Positions 48,401 through 59,900 of a stretch of DNA of 64,000 bases are shown piece by piece. Numbering within the stretch: position 1 is the stretch's first letter; every line of letters starts with the position of its first letter. Source of the stretch: Lunularia cruciata. Lineage: Eukaryota; Streptophyta; Marchantiopsida; Lunulariales; Lunulariaceae. A model generated the notes under the pieces. The model was not told the DNA's origin, ran no database searches, and was given only the letters and a program-made list of their open reading frames with translations. The DNA is taken from contig OX419758.1 in the NCBI GenBank assembly GCA_948567375.1, positions 45,699,001 through 45,763,000 on the forward strand. The letters are read 5' to 3'. Both the position numbers and the translations under genes were made by a program.

Positions 48401-49863
48401 CAAGAAGTTTGCATGGATTGCTATCAGCTTGAAGTCCAAGTTTGTTTCAGGTGTCATGAGAAGTGCCCCTTGTCACTTTCGATACCAACTTCAAGCTTTT
48501 GGAACATGCATGAAGTTGTTGGATTCGTGCTTGAAGTCTTCAAGACTTTCAGATACTTTTGGGCCGGATACATCCGAATCTATTGTGGGATTTATCCTGA
48601 CCTTATGTACTTTGATGCAGTGTGCACCATTTCAAGAGCACTGCTGACATGGAGTTCGTTGTCACAGACTTAGCGAATGAGGTATGTTTGTAGCCGACGC
48701 TGCCAAGACACCACTTCATCCACTTCTCTCCCGCTTCGCTCCACTCCACCCTTACTCAACTAATGCTTTGTATATTACTCTTAGCTCGATGTGTTGTCTG
48801 TTTCAGAGTTCCTATCCGACTTTCTATTTCAGATGCTTAATTGGCCGCCTCTTGCTTGTGGTTACATGATGCATACTAGTTCTCTGCAGGTGTTGCTCAT
48901 GAGATGTTTCAATTATGTCTTTACTTCGGCTTACCTTCGTATTGTTAGATTCACTTAATCTACAGTTCCTGAGTTGCTATTTATTTCGATTTGCACACAT
49001 CATACTTATATTTCATCCACACTTCATATGCACTTAATGGGTCTGCCATACTTGTGAAAATCAGAGCAGAGGCCGTCCCTCTCATTTTCACAAGTATGTA
49101 GCTGAAGTAAATGTGAGTAAACTGAAGGGAACCTAGTCTTCTGGAGCACCCCGCTCCTTATCTCGGGTAGACCTCAGCGTGAATTGTGTAACACCTGTTG
49201 TAGGTAATGAGGTTATGATGGCATGTCAGGACGTTGATAACTCTTATGTATTTTCTTCCCTCAGATTTTAGTTCGTTACCGCGGTGCATTACCAGATTTG
49301 TTTCGTGAAGGACATTCTGTGGTGGCTGAAGGATTTCTGCGACCAATTGACAATTATCCGGGCAGACCTGATAGCTTGAACGACGTAAATGAAGAGCTTG
49401 TTGAGAGGGCAAAGAAGGCTGGTTGTTATTTTGCAGCCGTCGATGTGCTAGCAAAGCATGACGAGGTAAGATACCTGCCGGTTGGGCTTGTGTACTACTC
49501 AGAAGACCATCCGAACAATACAGATTCATAGGATATATTGATTTTGGTCTCGTTTTTCTGGACATAGGATTGCATGCCTATACTGGCTTGTAAACATGGT
49601 TCTATTTCTCTTCGTACGACTCATTTGGCAATGATTTTGGCTTGATTTGGACACAGAAATACATGCCCAAGGAAGTTGCTGCCGCCATAGAGAAAAATAA
49701 AGCAGCCCAAGATGGTGTGACACCACTGGTCCCATTAACCACAATCGCAGAGGCAGCACCTCCCACTCAACCTACCAAAGAAATCGTTCCTCCTACTTCC
49801 GGTCCGAAGAAAGGTGTAGCGCAGACACCTGGCATGGCGCAGCAGTATGAGATCCGGATATAA
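45497..49863 (+). CDS. CCME: Mitochondrial cytochrome c maturation haem chaperone CcmE
   Basis: Haem chaperone of system I cytochrome c biogenesis. It binds haem covalently and passes it to apocytochrome c at the inner membrane. Six exons: 45497-45771, 46469-46640, 48193-48263, 48621-48681, 49265-49465, 49657-49863, giving 328 residues. The N-terminus is Arg/Ser-rich without acidic clusters ([20 protein letters not shown]), as for a mitochondrial presequence. One membrane helix follows ([17 protein letters not shown]), then [15 protein letters not shown] and [13 protein letters not shown] of the OB-fold. The haem site [16 protein letters not shown] carries the conserved His and the nearby Tyr. 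The C-terminal tail is Pro/Thr-rich and variable, as in other plant forms. Introns 2, 3 and 4 hold dispersed-repeat sequence. Start 45497 is the first Met giving a presequence; an upstream in-frame extension to 45461 has no Met before it. Confidence 0.93.
46900..47760 (+). repeat. Dispersed noncoding repeat within CCME intron 2
   Basis: The block 46905-47070 (catgagctttcgaacagaaac ... actcatgcgctcat) matches 51050-51215 (catgagctttttaacagaaac ... actcatgaggtcat). Farther on, tcccccgtttgttgaacggcttctgctcc (about 47717-47745) and a shorter form near 47506 match the ends of the copies at 36 and 51 kb. The middle part is more diverged. Its open frames (for example 47070-47345) are not genes. Confidence 0.6.
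48700..49046 (+). repeat. Dispersed noncoding repeat within CCME intron 4
   Basis: gccaagacaccacttcatcc, then tttcagatgcttaattgg, then tacatgatgcatactagttctctgcagg, then tatgcacttaatgggt follow the same order as 51345-51675. The copy ends at 49046, where an inverted repeat begins. Confidence 0.65.
49047..49098. repeat. 15-base inverted repeat in CCME intron 4
   Basis: catacttgtgaaaat (49047-49061) and attttcacaagtatg (49084-49098) are exact reverse complements around a 22-base loop. It sits about 165 bases before the exon encoding the haem-binding His. It may be a foldback element or an intronic RNA hairpin. Confidence 0.88.
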
Positions 49864-51039
49864 AAGTTCTTCAATTGTACATTTGAAAAATTAGAGGATA
49901 GGCTTCTTTGAGACCTTCCGTCTCTGAGGCACATCTGGAGATAATTGGGCATAATGATTCACGGGGTTTGGGAGACTTGGAATGCAGTGCCGTCCAAATT
50001 TTGCTCAGCTCAAGAAAATCAAGATAGAAATATAAATTAAAATTTTTCCGTTTTGCATTTGTTTCAAGAGGAGTTAAGATAAGTTAACTCCTTTACGATT
50101 CTTACTGAATCTTACACAACACTGTAGTGATGTATATAGATTTGGAGATTCCTTGACTACTGGCGCTAGACACATTGTCCAAGTGCTTTCCTCTTACCGT
50201 CACGCTCAATTCAGAGCCGGAGGATGGAACCGTTGTACTATTGTTGCTATTGATCCTTCATCTCCTCTCCGTCTTCGTTTGTTGTCTGATATATGATACG
50301 CAACTTGCAAGTTGGCTTCTGTCTTCTGCTGCACCTGACAATCCCTATTCATCTGGGGTTACCTTCTCAAAAGTTTTTATTAGACTTCATGTAAGTGAAA
50401 TTGAGTGGCTGGTCCCTCGTTAAGGAAAGTGTATTGGAGGCATTTCGCTTGATCCACTTTTGAAACAATATGGTGCGGTTGTAAAGCAACAGCCCTCAAA
50501 ACTCTCACTACTTGTATAGTACGGAAGTTTTTGGTTATAATACATATTCTGTACCTTATATAATACGGATGCTTGCTATTTACCTGCATGGGACACACTC
50601 GTTTAAATACACACACAACCCCCCCTCTCCCTTCCTCCTGCATCGCTCACACTCCTCTATTGCTACTTCTCGCCTCTTCTTATTCTTCACGATCTTTTCC
50701 CCCTGCTTGTGTCTCTCTCGCTCATGCTATTCTTTTCATCGACATCTTGCAGTTCTGCTCTGTTTGCTTCTCTACAATGGATACTTTCTTTCAGATGTTG
50801 CCAAGGTGGGTCTCGAATCCTTTCCTTGCTCATGTTTCCTATTCTGCTTCCTTCCTTGTGATTGTCCCTATTCTGCATTTTCAATTGCCATTTCACTTCC
50901 AGTTTTCTCCATCTTACCTCCAGGGAACCTTATATTCTTTCTGTCTCTCCATGACCTGCTGATTTCTGCACAATTTCCAGCGTTCCTTACTTCTCACTGT
51001 TACCTTTTTTGAGCTGGACTTTTGGACGCAACCGAGTTT
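49864..51039. other. CCME 3' flank and pyrimidine-rich DNA
   Basis: Includes the probable CCME 3' UTR. A C/T-rich stretch (about 50620-50960) yields open frames on the plus strand (50512-51012, 50573-50962) whose Ser/Phe/Leu/Pro-rich products follow from composition. No gene recognised. Confidence 0.4.
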
Positions 51040-51720
51040 GCCTTTTGGCATTCATGAGCTTTTTAACAGAAACGCACTACGAGGAGTACTAGCATTCGCC
51101 CAGCTACTCAGACACCTCGTTAGGCACTGATGAAGTCGAGAGTACTTTCGTGAAGGTTTACTATGACCGCCTATCTGCCTCCTTCAGTATTTAGAGACTC
51201 ATGAGGTCATACAGCATGCATCTATAGACGTTATCCAGTCCTGCATTCCTACTTGGCCAAGATGTTTGCAGCGAAGTTTAAACTGCACTCTTTGACTGGA
51301 AGAATCTAGTTTTGCCAAAGGAAAAAGCTCTCACACTTCGTCCTGACACAGCCAAGAACATCCACTCCTTTCCCAGTCACTCAACGCATCCTCAACTAAA
51401 GCTCTATCGTTTCCTCCTTATTGATACTTCTCCCTTTGATGACCCTCTGCTTTCAATTTCCGATGCTTAATTAGTTGTCTTGGTTCTTATTCCATGATGT
51501 ATACTAGTTCTATGCACGGGCTACTTATGAAATTTATTAATCATGCCCTTACTTCCGCTTATCTTTGTAATGTTAAATTGACGTACATTACAGTTACTTA
51601 GACTTAAATCATTCGATTTGCATATGATCATGCATGTATTTCATTTGCACGTTCTCGATTCCTTAGTGGGGTTCTGGATCCCCCGTTCCTCGAACGGCTT
51701 CTGCTCCCATATATGAAGTA
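51040..51720 (+). repeat. Dispersed noncoding repeat, longest copy
   Basis: Contains all the blocks seen separately elsewhere: catgagctttttaacagaaac (51051), ccactcctttcccag (51363), tccgatgcttaatt (51460), ttccatgatgtatactagttct (51490), and gttctggatcccccgttcctc ending gaacggcttctgctccc (about 51668-51705). A diverged partial copy of the last block lies at about 51895-51940. No open frame runs through it. No terminal repeats were found by eye. Confidence 0.65.
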
Positions 51721-53126
51721 TGGTGCGGTTGACGATTCGTTTGTCAACCGAACCGTCAACCTGATTCATCATAGATCTTCGTATGTCCTATGTAATACGT
51801 CTACAATGTCCATTCCTTCTGTCCTCATTTCTTTGCATCCATTCATTGCACTAGCACATTTCTTGTCTGCATTTCCCTATCATGCATCTCATTTGCTCTG
51901 GATCTCCCGTTCCTCTACCGGGTTCTGTCCTCATTTCCCTGTAATCATTCATTGCAGGCTACTTTTGCCCTAGTGCTTGATTCGTATTCTTCTGCTGTGT
52001 CCGAAGTAGGAAGTAGGAACTCGCTCATGACGATTCCGTAGATTACCGATGCAAGAGTCCGAATCACTAGCAAGTGGAATTCAGCCTCTAAAAGCAATGT
52101 GATTGGAAACTCACAGTAGTTGCACCTGGAATTTTGATTTACTGGGATTTAGGGTCCACTTTGGCTTTTGTTATTGCACATCCAGATGTTATAGACGTGA
52201 GAAATGAAGGGATCTCTACTCTATTTGCACATTTCCTCATCCATCCGTAGTGTTCGACAAGTTCCTAAACCCTGGAACAAGATGTAGAATTCGCATGTAG
52301 AGGATGTTGCGTTTGAGAAACTCAACGCTCGACATACGTGGACGCTGAAGAGACTCATGCTCTTCAGACTCCTGAAACTGGGCCACCTGCTCCATGCAAT
52401 GCTCTTTACCCGTCCTAATTCTCCTTTGGATCTGCACTTTTATCAAATTCACTTTCAGTTCATCAGCCTGCATCATTGGGATCTTTACAGGACTCGGGGA
52501 TTTGGATACCAAACATAGTACTAAAAAGTGGAAAGCATATGCAGTCGTCATATCCAGATCCCAACGGATACGTCAAGTGCTATACAGTAGTAGATTACAT
52601 CATGACGTGCGAGGCTGTCACATTCTATTTCTTGGCCTTCTGGTAATCTGGCTTCCTGGAATCCATCAGCGGCTCCCACAACCTGTCAACGGGCAGCTTG
52701 TTTCTGCGACATGGTCAAAACTAGTCTCCAAACTAGTCTCAATATAGTGGTGTTTTTAATTATTGCCTTCTACCACGACTACGAGTTCGTCACCTTCAGC
52801 CTGTTTAGAAGGTTTGAAGACTATTCGACGGAATCAAACGAGCAAACTCTTGAACAATGCAAAATCAAGTGACAACAACTGTCCTTCCTCATAGTACAAT
52901 TGACGCTATTTGGTGGAGGTGGCTTTCAATCTTTGGAAAGCTTGCAAATGCGTTTGGATTCTGATGCAGAAAGGGAAGTCGGGTTTAGTACTCCATTCTT
53001 GCTTTAAATTTCCAAAGCGAGATGTACTGGCATGTTACCCACGAGAAGTAGTTATCTTAAATTACAAACCGTAAAGAATTCTAAAAGTCAAATAAAATTG
53101 GAGTGATTACTCGCTCTCTTTGAATT
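51721..53126. other. Unassigned stretch
   Basis: No gene recognised. The minus-strand open frame 52237-52551 has a charged, amphipathic-looking middle (DELKVNLIKVQIQRRIRTGK) and could be an exon of an unknown gene, but I found no splice-linked neighbour. The plus frame 52394-52747 overlaps it and is likely a shadow. Confidence 0.3.
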
Positions 53127-53464
53127 GCGGCGAGTGGAGTAGTACAAGGTCTCCAAGTAAGGGTATATAACAAGGCCACTTCTTTATTCCTCTACCTCTC
53201 GAGTTATATAAGGTGATGGATATTACAAGTGACACATTTGTCAAGGAGTGAAGAGAGCTTATCATATTAGATATCAAAGGATGCCACTCTCACCCTCATA
53301 CTTTATAGTATACATTAGACTGCTCGCGTCTATTGCTTTTGCGGAGATCATTGGCTAGTGCAATCCATAGGAGAGCAATCACACTAGATGATGCTTCTTT
53401 GGATACTCCAATAGTTTGTAGACCTTATAACTTGCATAGCTCAGATATCTTAGGTGTGATAAAG

Positions 53465-54866
53465 AGAGAAAAAGGCGACCGCGTAGGAAAAATGAAGGAT
53501 GGGAAGACCACATCAACCCGTACAAGGGAGAGACAAAAAAGGTAACATGGGGCTAAGCCCCAATAGAGTCTGTATGAGAAATCTGCCCTACCGCACCTAA
53601 GATATCCGAGCTATGCAAGTAGTACGGTCTACACACAACTGGAGCATCCGAAGAAATATCACCTAATGTGATTGCTCTCCTATGGATTGCACCAGCCATT
53701 GCACTCTGTAGAGCAATGGACACACATTGTCTAAAATATGCTACAAAGTATGAGAGTGAGAGTGGTACCCCTTGACGCCTAACATGATAAGCTCTCGCGC
53801 ACTCCTTGACAAATTTGTCAAATGCCGTGTCCATCGCTCCATAAAACGCCAAGGCTAGAGGAACAAAGAGGTGACCTCGTTGCATGCCCCTATACTTGGA
53901 GACCTTGCGACCTGTTGTTGCACTTGCCGCCCATCCAGGGGGGTGGGTAATCACTCCCTCCAAAACTGTATCCCGCGTAGGATTCGTGACCACAACATCC
54001 ACTACTGTCACCTGATCATCTCGGACCAAGTATAAGTCTGCCCTGACACGTGTCGTCTGCAATGCATACGAACGCTCCCTCCAAGCCAAGTATCCACTCT
54101 CTCGCGCCATAGCAAACACTATGTCTCTAATGGCATCATGGGTAGCTATCCTCTGTCCTCCAAAAGGACATCGTGTCATGTGGACCGCCGCTGCATCTAG
54201 TGTAGAACCACACTCACAAGTGAGTAGTGAAGATGCAGATGGGTGGACCAAACCTAGGCGAAACCTCATCGCTGTAGAGAAAGTAGCCGGTGCGAGTCGA
54301 AAAGCCCTAATGCATGGTTGAGCTAGGATCCACAAGCCTGCACCCTTGCCGGAGCAAGAGCGTAGACGTGCTCTAGTAGCTTGAGGAATGGACGAGTCAA
54401 CTAAGAGAGAATGTAGTGTATGCTCACACTGTCGCTCCATCAAGGAAGACTGTAGACCTCTAGTCCAATCTGACGATAGTGAAGCAAACAGTGGAAAACC
54501 CTGTCGTGCTCGTGGGGATAGACTATCTCTCGTCTGCCGCAATAACACTTGGAGAGAAAAAGATCCTCCCTCCACCTCTATCACATAAGTCTCCAAAACC
54601 GGCCTATCAACAACCAACAAAACGAGAGGAAAGTAGGGGTGCCGAGAGAGCACAACTACCCAAAAATGCTATAGGTGTCATCTCCTCCATAGAAAGCAAA
54701 CCAACCCCACCACATGAGATCGGTAGAGCCGTCTGTCTCCGTGCCAAATCCCCTGTCACACACTCAAAAGTCCCTGGTCCAATAATATCACCAAAGACTC
54801 CCATAATCCTTCAATCAAATGCTCTCAGACGTGATAGGAAGGATGGTGAGGGGGAACTCTACGGAT
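53465..54866 (-). mobile_element. Non-LTR retrotransposon copy 2, nested in copy 3
   Basis: A 1.4 kb, 5'-truncated, minus-strand copy. It starts at catccgta (54866 leftward, matching about 26090 of copy 1) and ends at the shared 3' terminus aaaggcgaccgcgtagg (about 53470-53487). Flanking ggtgtgataaag (53453-53464 and 54867-54878) is a perfect 12-base target-site duplication inside copy 3. Close to copy 1 in sequence (about 92 percent identical residues by eye over the endonuclease region). Confidence 0.92.
53553..54804 (-). pseudogene. Copy 2 polyprotein C-terminal part (one frameshift)
   Basis: Frame 54804-54607 begins at MGVFGDIIGPGTFECV. One extra T near 54630 (ttttgttggtt against ttttgtggtt in copy 1) shifts it into the long frame that ends at 53553. 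That frame keeps the CCHC knuckle (CECG ... H-x3-C), RADLYLVRDD, VVDVVV, KVSKYRGM and the terminal SHTDSIGA. The endonuclease domain is uninterrupted here, unlike in copy 1, where a missing C breaks it. The RT domain is absent because of 5' truncation, so it is not autonomous. Confidence 0.85.
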
Positions 54867-54998
54867 GGTGTGATAAAGTAGATTTCTCATATCAATACTA
54901 TTGGGGCCTAGCCCCATTTTACCTTTTATGTCTCTCCCTTGTACAGGTTGATGGGGTCTACCCAACCTTCATGTGTTTTACATGGTCACCTGTTTCTT

Positions 54999-55374
54999 GC
55001 AGAAAATACAACTTTGAGTTGTTTAGGTTGATATGGTCACATATCATTCTGAATCTTCGCCTTTTGATTGTCCGCTTTGGATGGTTCTTTCACTATCCAA
55101 GCTCTGAAATATGTTTTAAACATGACTTTAAGTAGGGCTGCAGATATTTCCCTGCTCCGTTCCCATCCATCTAATCTGACCTCAAAGAGAAAGTATACCC
55201 ATACTTCCACATGCATACCTACTTGTTAACAAAGAGAGGAGCCCGATGTGTTACACACGGCTATCATACATGCATATCTGAAATCACAATGGAATGCAAA
55301 TGTATATCTAATTGCGCGTGATGATGCATTGGAGTGATGATGCATTGGAGTTATATCGCGCTAATTTGACACTC
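54999..55374. other. Spacer between retrotransposon copies
   Basis: No gene seen. Contains a short local duplication (gtgatgcattggagt repeated at about 55321-55351). Confidence 0.5.
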
Positions 55375-55716
55375 TCTGCGGATTGCACGAGAGCTTATCA
55401 TATTAGCCATAGAGTATCATTTTCACTCTCCTACTTTGTAATACACTTGGTACATTTTTCCCCTCCTACTTTGTAATATACAAAGAATATTGGTTGATAC
55501 AATCTATAGGAAACAGTCACACTAACCGATGTTTCTTTGGAGAATACAGTGGTATATAGACACACCACTTGCATAGCTCTAATATCTTAGGTGTAATCCA
55601 ACCAATTTCTTGTATCAATACTAATGGGGTTTAACTCCATTTTACCTCTATGTCTCTCCCTTCGTAGGCCTAAGCCTGATCGGGCCTTCTCATCCTTCAT
55701 GTGTTTTACGCGGTCG
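55375..55716 (+). mobile_element. Non-LTR retrotransposon copy 7, decayed
   Basis: Plus-strand remnant beginning near gcacgagagcttatcatattag (matching 27157 of copy 1) and running through cttgcatagctctaatatcttaggtg and the 3' UTR to tacgcggtcgcc (about 55705-55716). An internal duplication of ctcctactttgtaata occurs at 55428-55485. Hairpin 1 is present as GGGGT-TTA-ACTCC (55626-55638), with changes on both arms. No target duplication recognised. It lies about 1.2 kb upstream of the PTB start codon. Confidence 0.8.
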
Positions 55717-56943
55717 CCTTTCACCGGGTGCATTACAAATTTCAGATCCTTGATTGTCCTCATCCAAGGTATTTACTATTTTATATACAGCAAGATGGCA
55801 CAAAACAGTTACTTAGAGACGTTAATGGAGAAAGAGTTTAGGAACATGTGGTTTCACCGGAGGAAGTCTCCCGCAAGGTTTACTGCAAAGAGAGAGTACC
55901 TATCGGCATGGCAGTAGAGAGGAGTAGCCGGTCGGATGAAGAAATCCATCGGTCCGGCGGTCTGTGTGGCTCAGGAACCGCCTACGCGCGCCGCCTTCCT
56001 TCCTTACCTGCCTTCCCAAACCTCTTAGCTTCACATACTCCTCTGCTCCTTCTCGAGAACTTTTCTTTTGATCACATCCGCTGCGGCAGCAGAAGTAGTT
56101 TGTTGGTCTTCCTCTCCTTTTTTTCTTCTTCCTTTCCATTTCCTTCCCCTCACCCACTTCTTCGCAGTGCCATCGTTTTTGCCGCCGAGGCTGCGGCTTC
56201 TGTGTGTCCCACTACTTGAACTCTAGAGGTGCGAGAGTGTGCATTTAATCTTCGCTGCGCCGGAGCGGAGGGGATCTGCCGCGGAATTTCCGCTTGTTGA
56301 GAAGCGCAGGATTTAGCTGGGACGCGTACGTCGTCCCGGAGGACGAAGGACGTTGATCAACATCTGATTGTTATTGTGGTGTGGCCGAGTGGAGATTGGA
56401 CTTCTTGAGGTGAGCAGGAGTTGAGGAAGTTGAGGTGAAGATACCGGTTAATGGTTTCTAAGTTGTAGTGTGTTTGTATGGACAGTTAGCTGGCGGCGGT
56501 GGCAGGTTTTAAAATCTCGAGTTGAGGTAAGAAGGGAGAAAAGAGAGGGTGAGAGAAGGAGAGCAGGGGTATGGGAGCTGGATGAGGAAGTGGTTAGAGG
56601 ATGTGAAGTGAGACACACGAAAGGAACTAGGGAAACTGTCCTCGGAGTGAGCCCGTGATCAATTGGAGCAAGGATATTAGGGTTTGGGAGCCAGACTCGA
56701 TTTGGAACAGGAGTGGTGTATTCCGGAATGCGGGTACGATAAGTAGGTTGAGACAAGGGTTATAGGAGTGAGTGTGATTGTTGTGTGGATGTCTGAACAG
56801 GAAGGTGTGGGGACGTTGTGATGGATGTGGAGGAGACGAGACAATTCCGAAGGTTAGTATCGGTTGCAGTGTAGGCAAAGAAAGGACCGAGTGGCTAGAA
56901 AGAAGTCGACCGCGAGGAAAGGAATTGTCGGAGTATAAGGAGG
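55717..56943 (+). other. PTB-like gene upstream region and 5' UTR
   Basis: Pyrimidine-rich from about 55980 to 56220, then purine-rich from 56500 to 56640, as in many plant 5' leaders. Several possible GT and AG sites suggest a spliced leader. Open frame 55848-56219 is compositional and not joined to the PTB reading frame by any site I could support. Confidence 0.4.
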
Positions 56944-59900
56944 ATGACTTCGACCGCGGGGCAACCGCAGTTCCGTTACACCCAACCTCCATCGAAGGTG
57001 CTGCACGTCAGGAATTTACCATGGGAGTGCAGCTCAGAGGAGTTGATAGAACTCTGCAAGCCATTTGGCAAAGTAGTGAACACTAAGGTCAATGTCGGTG
57101 CCAATCACAACCAGGCGTTCGTGGAATTCGTAAGTCCTTATCCCCCTCCGTCAGGTGCTCTGACTCCCTTGTTTGCGCCCGTATCTACGGGATGCACGTT
57201 GCAATCTTGTGTTACGTTCTGTTATGCCAAACCTAATCTTAGTTTTCGAGAAGATTGCCTTGTCGAAGTGCTTATCCTTGGCATGGCAGTCCAATTGCAG
57301 GAAAACTGGTCTTGATTCCACTTCCGTGAGTTGCGATTGTCTTCATTAGGAAATTTCTCAATGGCTCCAGAAATTCTTTTTAACGGATGTTGGTCAGTGT
57401 GTATAGTTCTGCAAATCCGCTTCGTCTTGCAGATGTTCGCATGTTGGAGAATCACACAATGAGCAACTGTTTAGAGAAATGGAATATTTATATCTTTTGT
57501 TCGGAGTACCTGAGAACAAAACTGTTTGGTTTTCCATTCCACCTTCATCCGTCTATCCGTCTTTACATGTTGGGAGTGGAAGAAAGAACGTGAACTTGAG
57601 GGTATGGAGTTTCTAGTCATGCTTAAGCAGGTAGTAGCTTTTTTACCCGAAGGACCTTCATGATCAGTGTCAATCTCCGCCCCCTGATAACGGACCTTAG
57701 CTAAGAACTGCCATGTCAATGAAAGAGTTGTGAGCAGCTGTGCGAGCATTGCAAATTTTGGAACGCATCACGTATTGTCCATCCAATGTGCAAGGATGCT
57801 GCTACGATAGCTACCTAATTTGACACATGTTGAGTACTCTGTCAGTGAAATTGACAGGGTTCATGAGGCAAAAGATGTCGAATACATCTAAACAGGCCTG
57901 GGAAAACCATCTCTAGTGCCTAATAAGTCGCCTTTCCCAGTGCTAGCGATGCGTCGGTTCCATCTTGATGGTGCGGAGGTTTTTAAGATTGTGACTGTAT
58001 AGAGGTGTGAACACCCAAGTTCTTGATCACTTTAAGGAAAATCATGGGTTTTCCAACTTAAATTGCCGATCAATAGATATTTAAAGCCATTTACTATGAT
58101 CATTCAGTCACCACGCCATGCTTGCACACCAAATGGGTACTCTAGTGAAAGATCATTGTGAGCTTCTCATCGTGTGGTAGTCTATTCGTGTAGTGCGAGG
58201 TCTTGAGTAGTATTGTGGGTAACTGCATGGTAGCCTTGCTGCTTCTGTTTCTTAACCTTTAAGAGGCAAGTTCATCCTCCACATTCTCGCGTCCCCTGAC
58301 CTAAATTACAGGCTTTCTGAAAGTAGTGAATAATAAACTTACCTGGTCATATCTCATGATTGCACGTGTTGGCCACTTAACGGTTGGCCTATGCGCAGTT
58401 GCCAGCTTATCAGGGACTAGAAACCTATTATGGCAAGTACGTACAGAGTTGTGTTTCCTACATCTCCCATCCAGGCGTTCTCTTCCTGTACTCTCTGTTT
58501 CGAGATGTGAATCTCTGATGTACTTTGTCTTGGAATGGAAATTAGCGCTATATGAATTCATGTCATTGCGGACTGAACTATGACACGGATGGAGCTTAAC
58601 CCTTGCTTTCAACATGTGAGTGCAGGCCGATCTGAATCAGGCTATAGCGATGGTTTCTTATTACGCCTCCTCATCCGAGCCTGCCCAAGTTCGAGGGAAA
58701 ACTGTTTATCTTCAGTACTCCAACAGGCAAGAAATTGTGAACAGCAAGAATTCTGGGGACGTTGCCAGCAATGTGCTCTTGGTGACAATTGAGGGCGTAG
58801 AGGCCGGTGATGTCAGCATTGACGTTTTGCATCTGGTAAGCTCGGATTTTCGGTGATGGATCAGCCACGGGGTGAGAGGCAATAGTGCCATGGCACAAGA
58901 TACACCTGGGTTCAGGTTCGCATTCGGATCAGTTTGAAGTCTTATAGACCTTGGGGTCATTTGCATGCCCTTCAGAAGTCACGGAATTGTTAAGGTTAAA
59001 ATGATCAATATTTCGATACATCAAGGCTTTCGTGTGGTCAGCTTTGCTTAGTTTATTTGTACTTCATGGGGCTCCATTTGACGCATGGTTTGTGTTTGAC
59101 TTAAAGCTATATGGATTAGCAGGTCCATGTGACGGCCACATCCTCGATGGCAACCTGCTGCATGGGAGAAAGCGCACGTGTGTTTGTTTCCCTTCACTTT
59201 GCCTAACCTCGCCTCTCGACCCTCCTCTTTCAAACCCTAACCCCTGGCGACTTTGAGATTGATGTGGACTCATCTCAGAAATCTTTCCTTCGTAGCCCCA
59301 GAAACCTTTTAGGCTTTCATACTGGACTGAGGATGAAAGCTAACTGTTATGCCTGAAAGCGTAGTCTTTTGGATGAGGACTGACAGTTTGCAGTGCGGCG
59401 GAATACCTTTGCCGGTTTGTTGGTTGTTTGTCCTTTGTCTGGTATGCACGAGGATCAAAGATTGTTTTGGTGATTGAGTAGTACTAAATCTTACAGGGTT
59501 TTTCAAGTGAGGAAGTGTAAAGATTTGCTAACTGCTGGATGTTGGCCTTGTGACGGTTCCCAGTTGTTGACAGATTGTATTCTGACTATTTCCAGTGTTC
59601 AGTTTTGTTAATCATATTAAATGTTCACTGTTATCCATGCAGGGGCTTTTGGGAGTTGTGTGATTAACGATTATGTTGTACTTTCTGCTGCCTTCTCGCT
59701 TGCTGCCTGCTTTCCTTACAGACAGTTTAGCCAGCCCCTTCACAGTACTCGTGAATCATAGCTAGATGTCAAGGAGGGTTCAGTTCACCACACGCGCTCA
59801 TGTTTGGAACAATGTATTCCAACGTGAGCTTTGCTGGTCTCTGGTTTAAAGCACGACCAAGCGAGCCCTTTAGATGTGACTGCTGCCTACGATTGCCATG

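Larger units (their letters stand above)
53127..54998 (+). mobile_element. Non-LTR retrotransposon copy 3, interrupted by copy 2
   Basis: Plus-strand decayed copy of the C-terminal coding end and 3' UTR. Its left part (about 53127-53464) runs from gcggcgagtggagtag through agatatcttaggtgtgataaag. Its right part (54867-54998) resumes at ggtgtgataaagtagatttctcat and continues through hairpin 1 (ggggc-cta-gcccc, 54903-54915) to catggtcacctgtttc. The 12 bases ggtgtgataaag occur on both sides of the insertion. Rejoined in reading order, the two parts match 27024-27480 of copy 1. More diverged than copy 2, as expected of the older host. Confidence 0.88.

Noticed and set aside
53465-54998. Twin-priming inversion as the cause of the opposite orientation of copies 2 and 3.
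   Set aside because: Both parts carry the same 3' end, and a perfect 12-base duplication flanks copy 2 inside copy 3. Two separate insertions explain this better than one inverted insertion.
55848-56219. Upstream open frame as a first coding exon of the PTB gene.
   Set aside because: The product is low-complexity, and no donor joins it in frame to 56944. Exon 1 already begins with Met directly before a complete RRM1.
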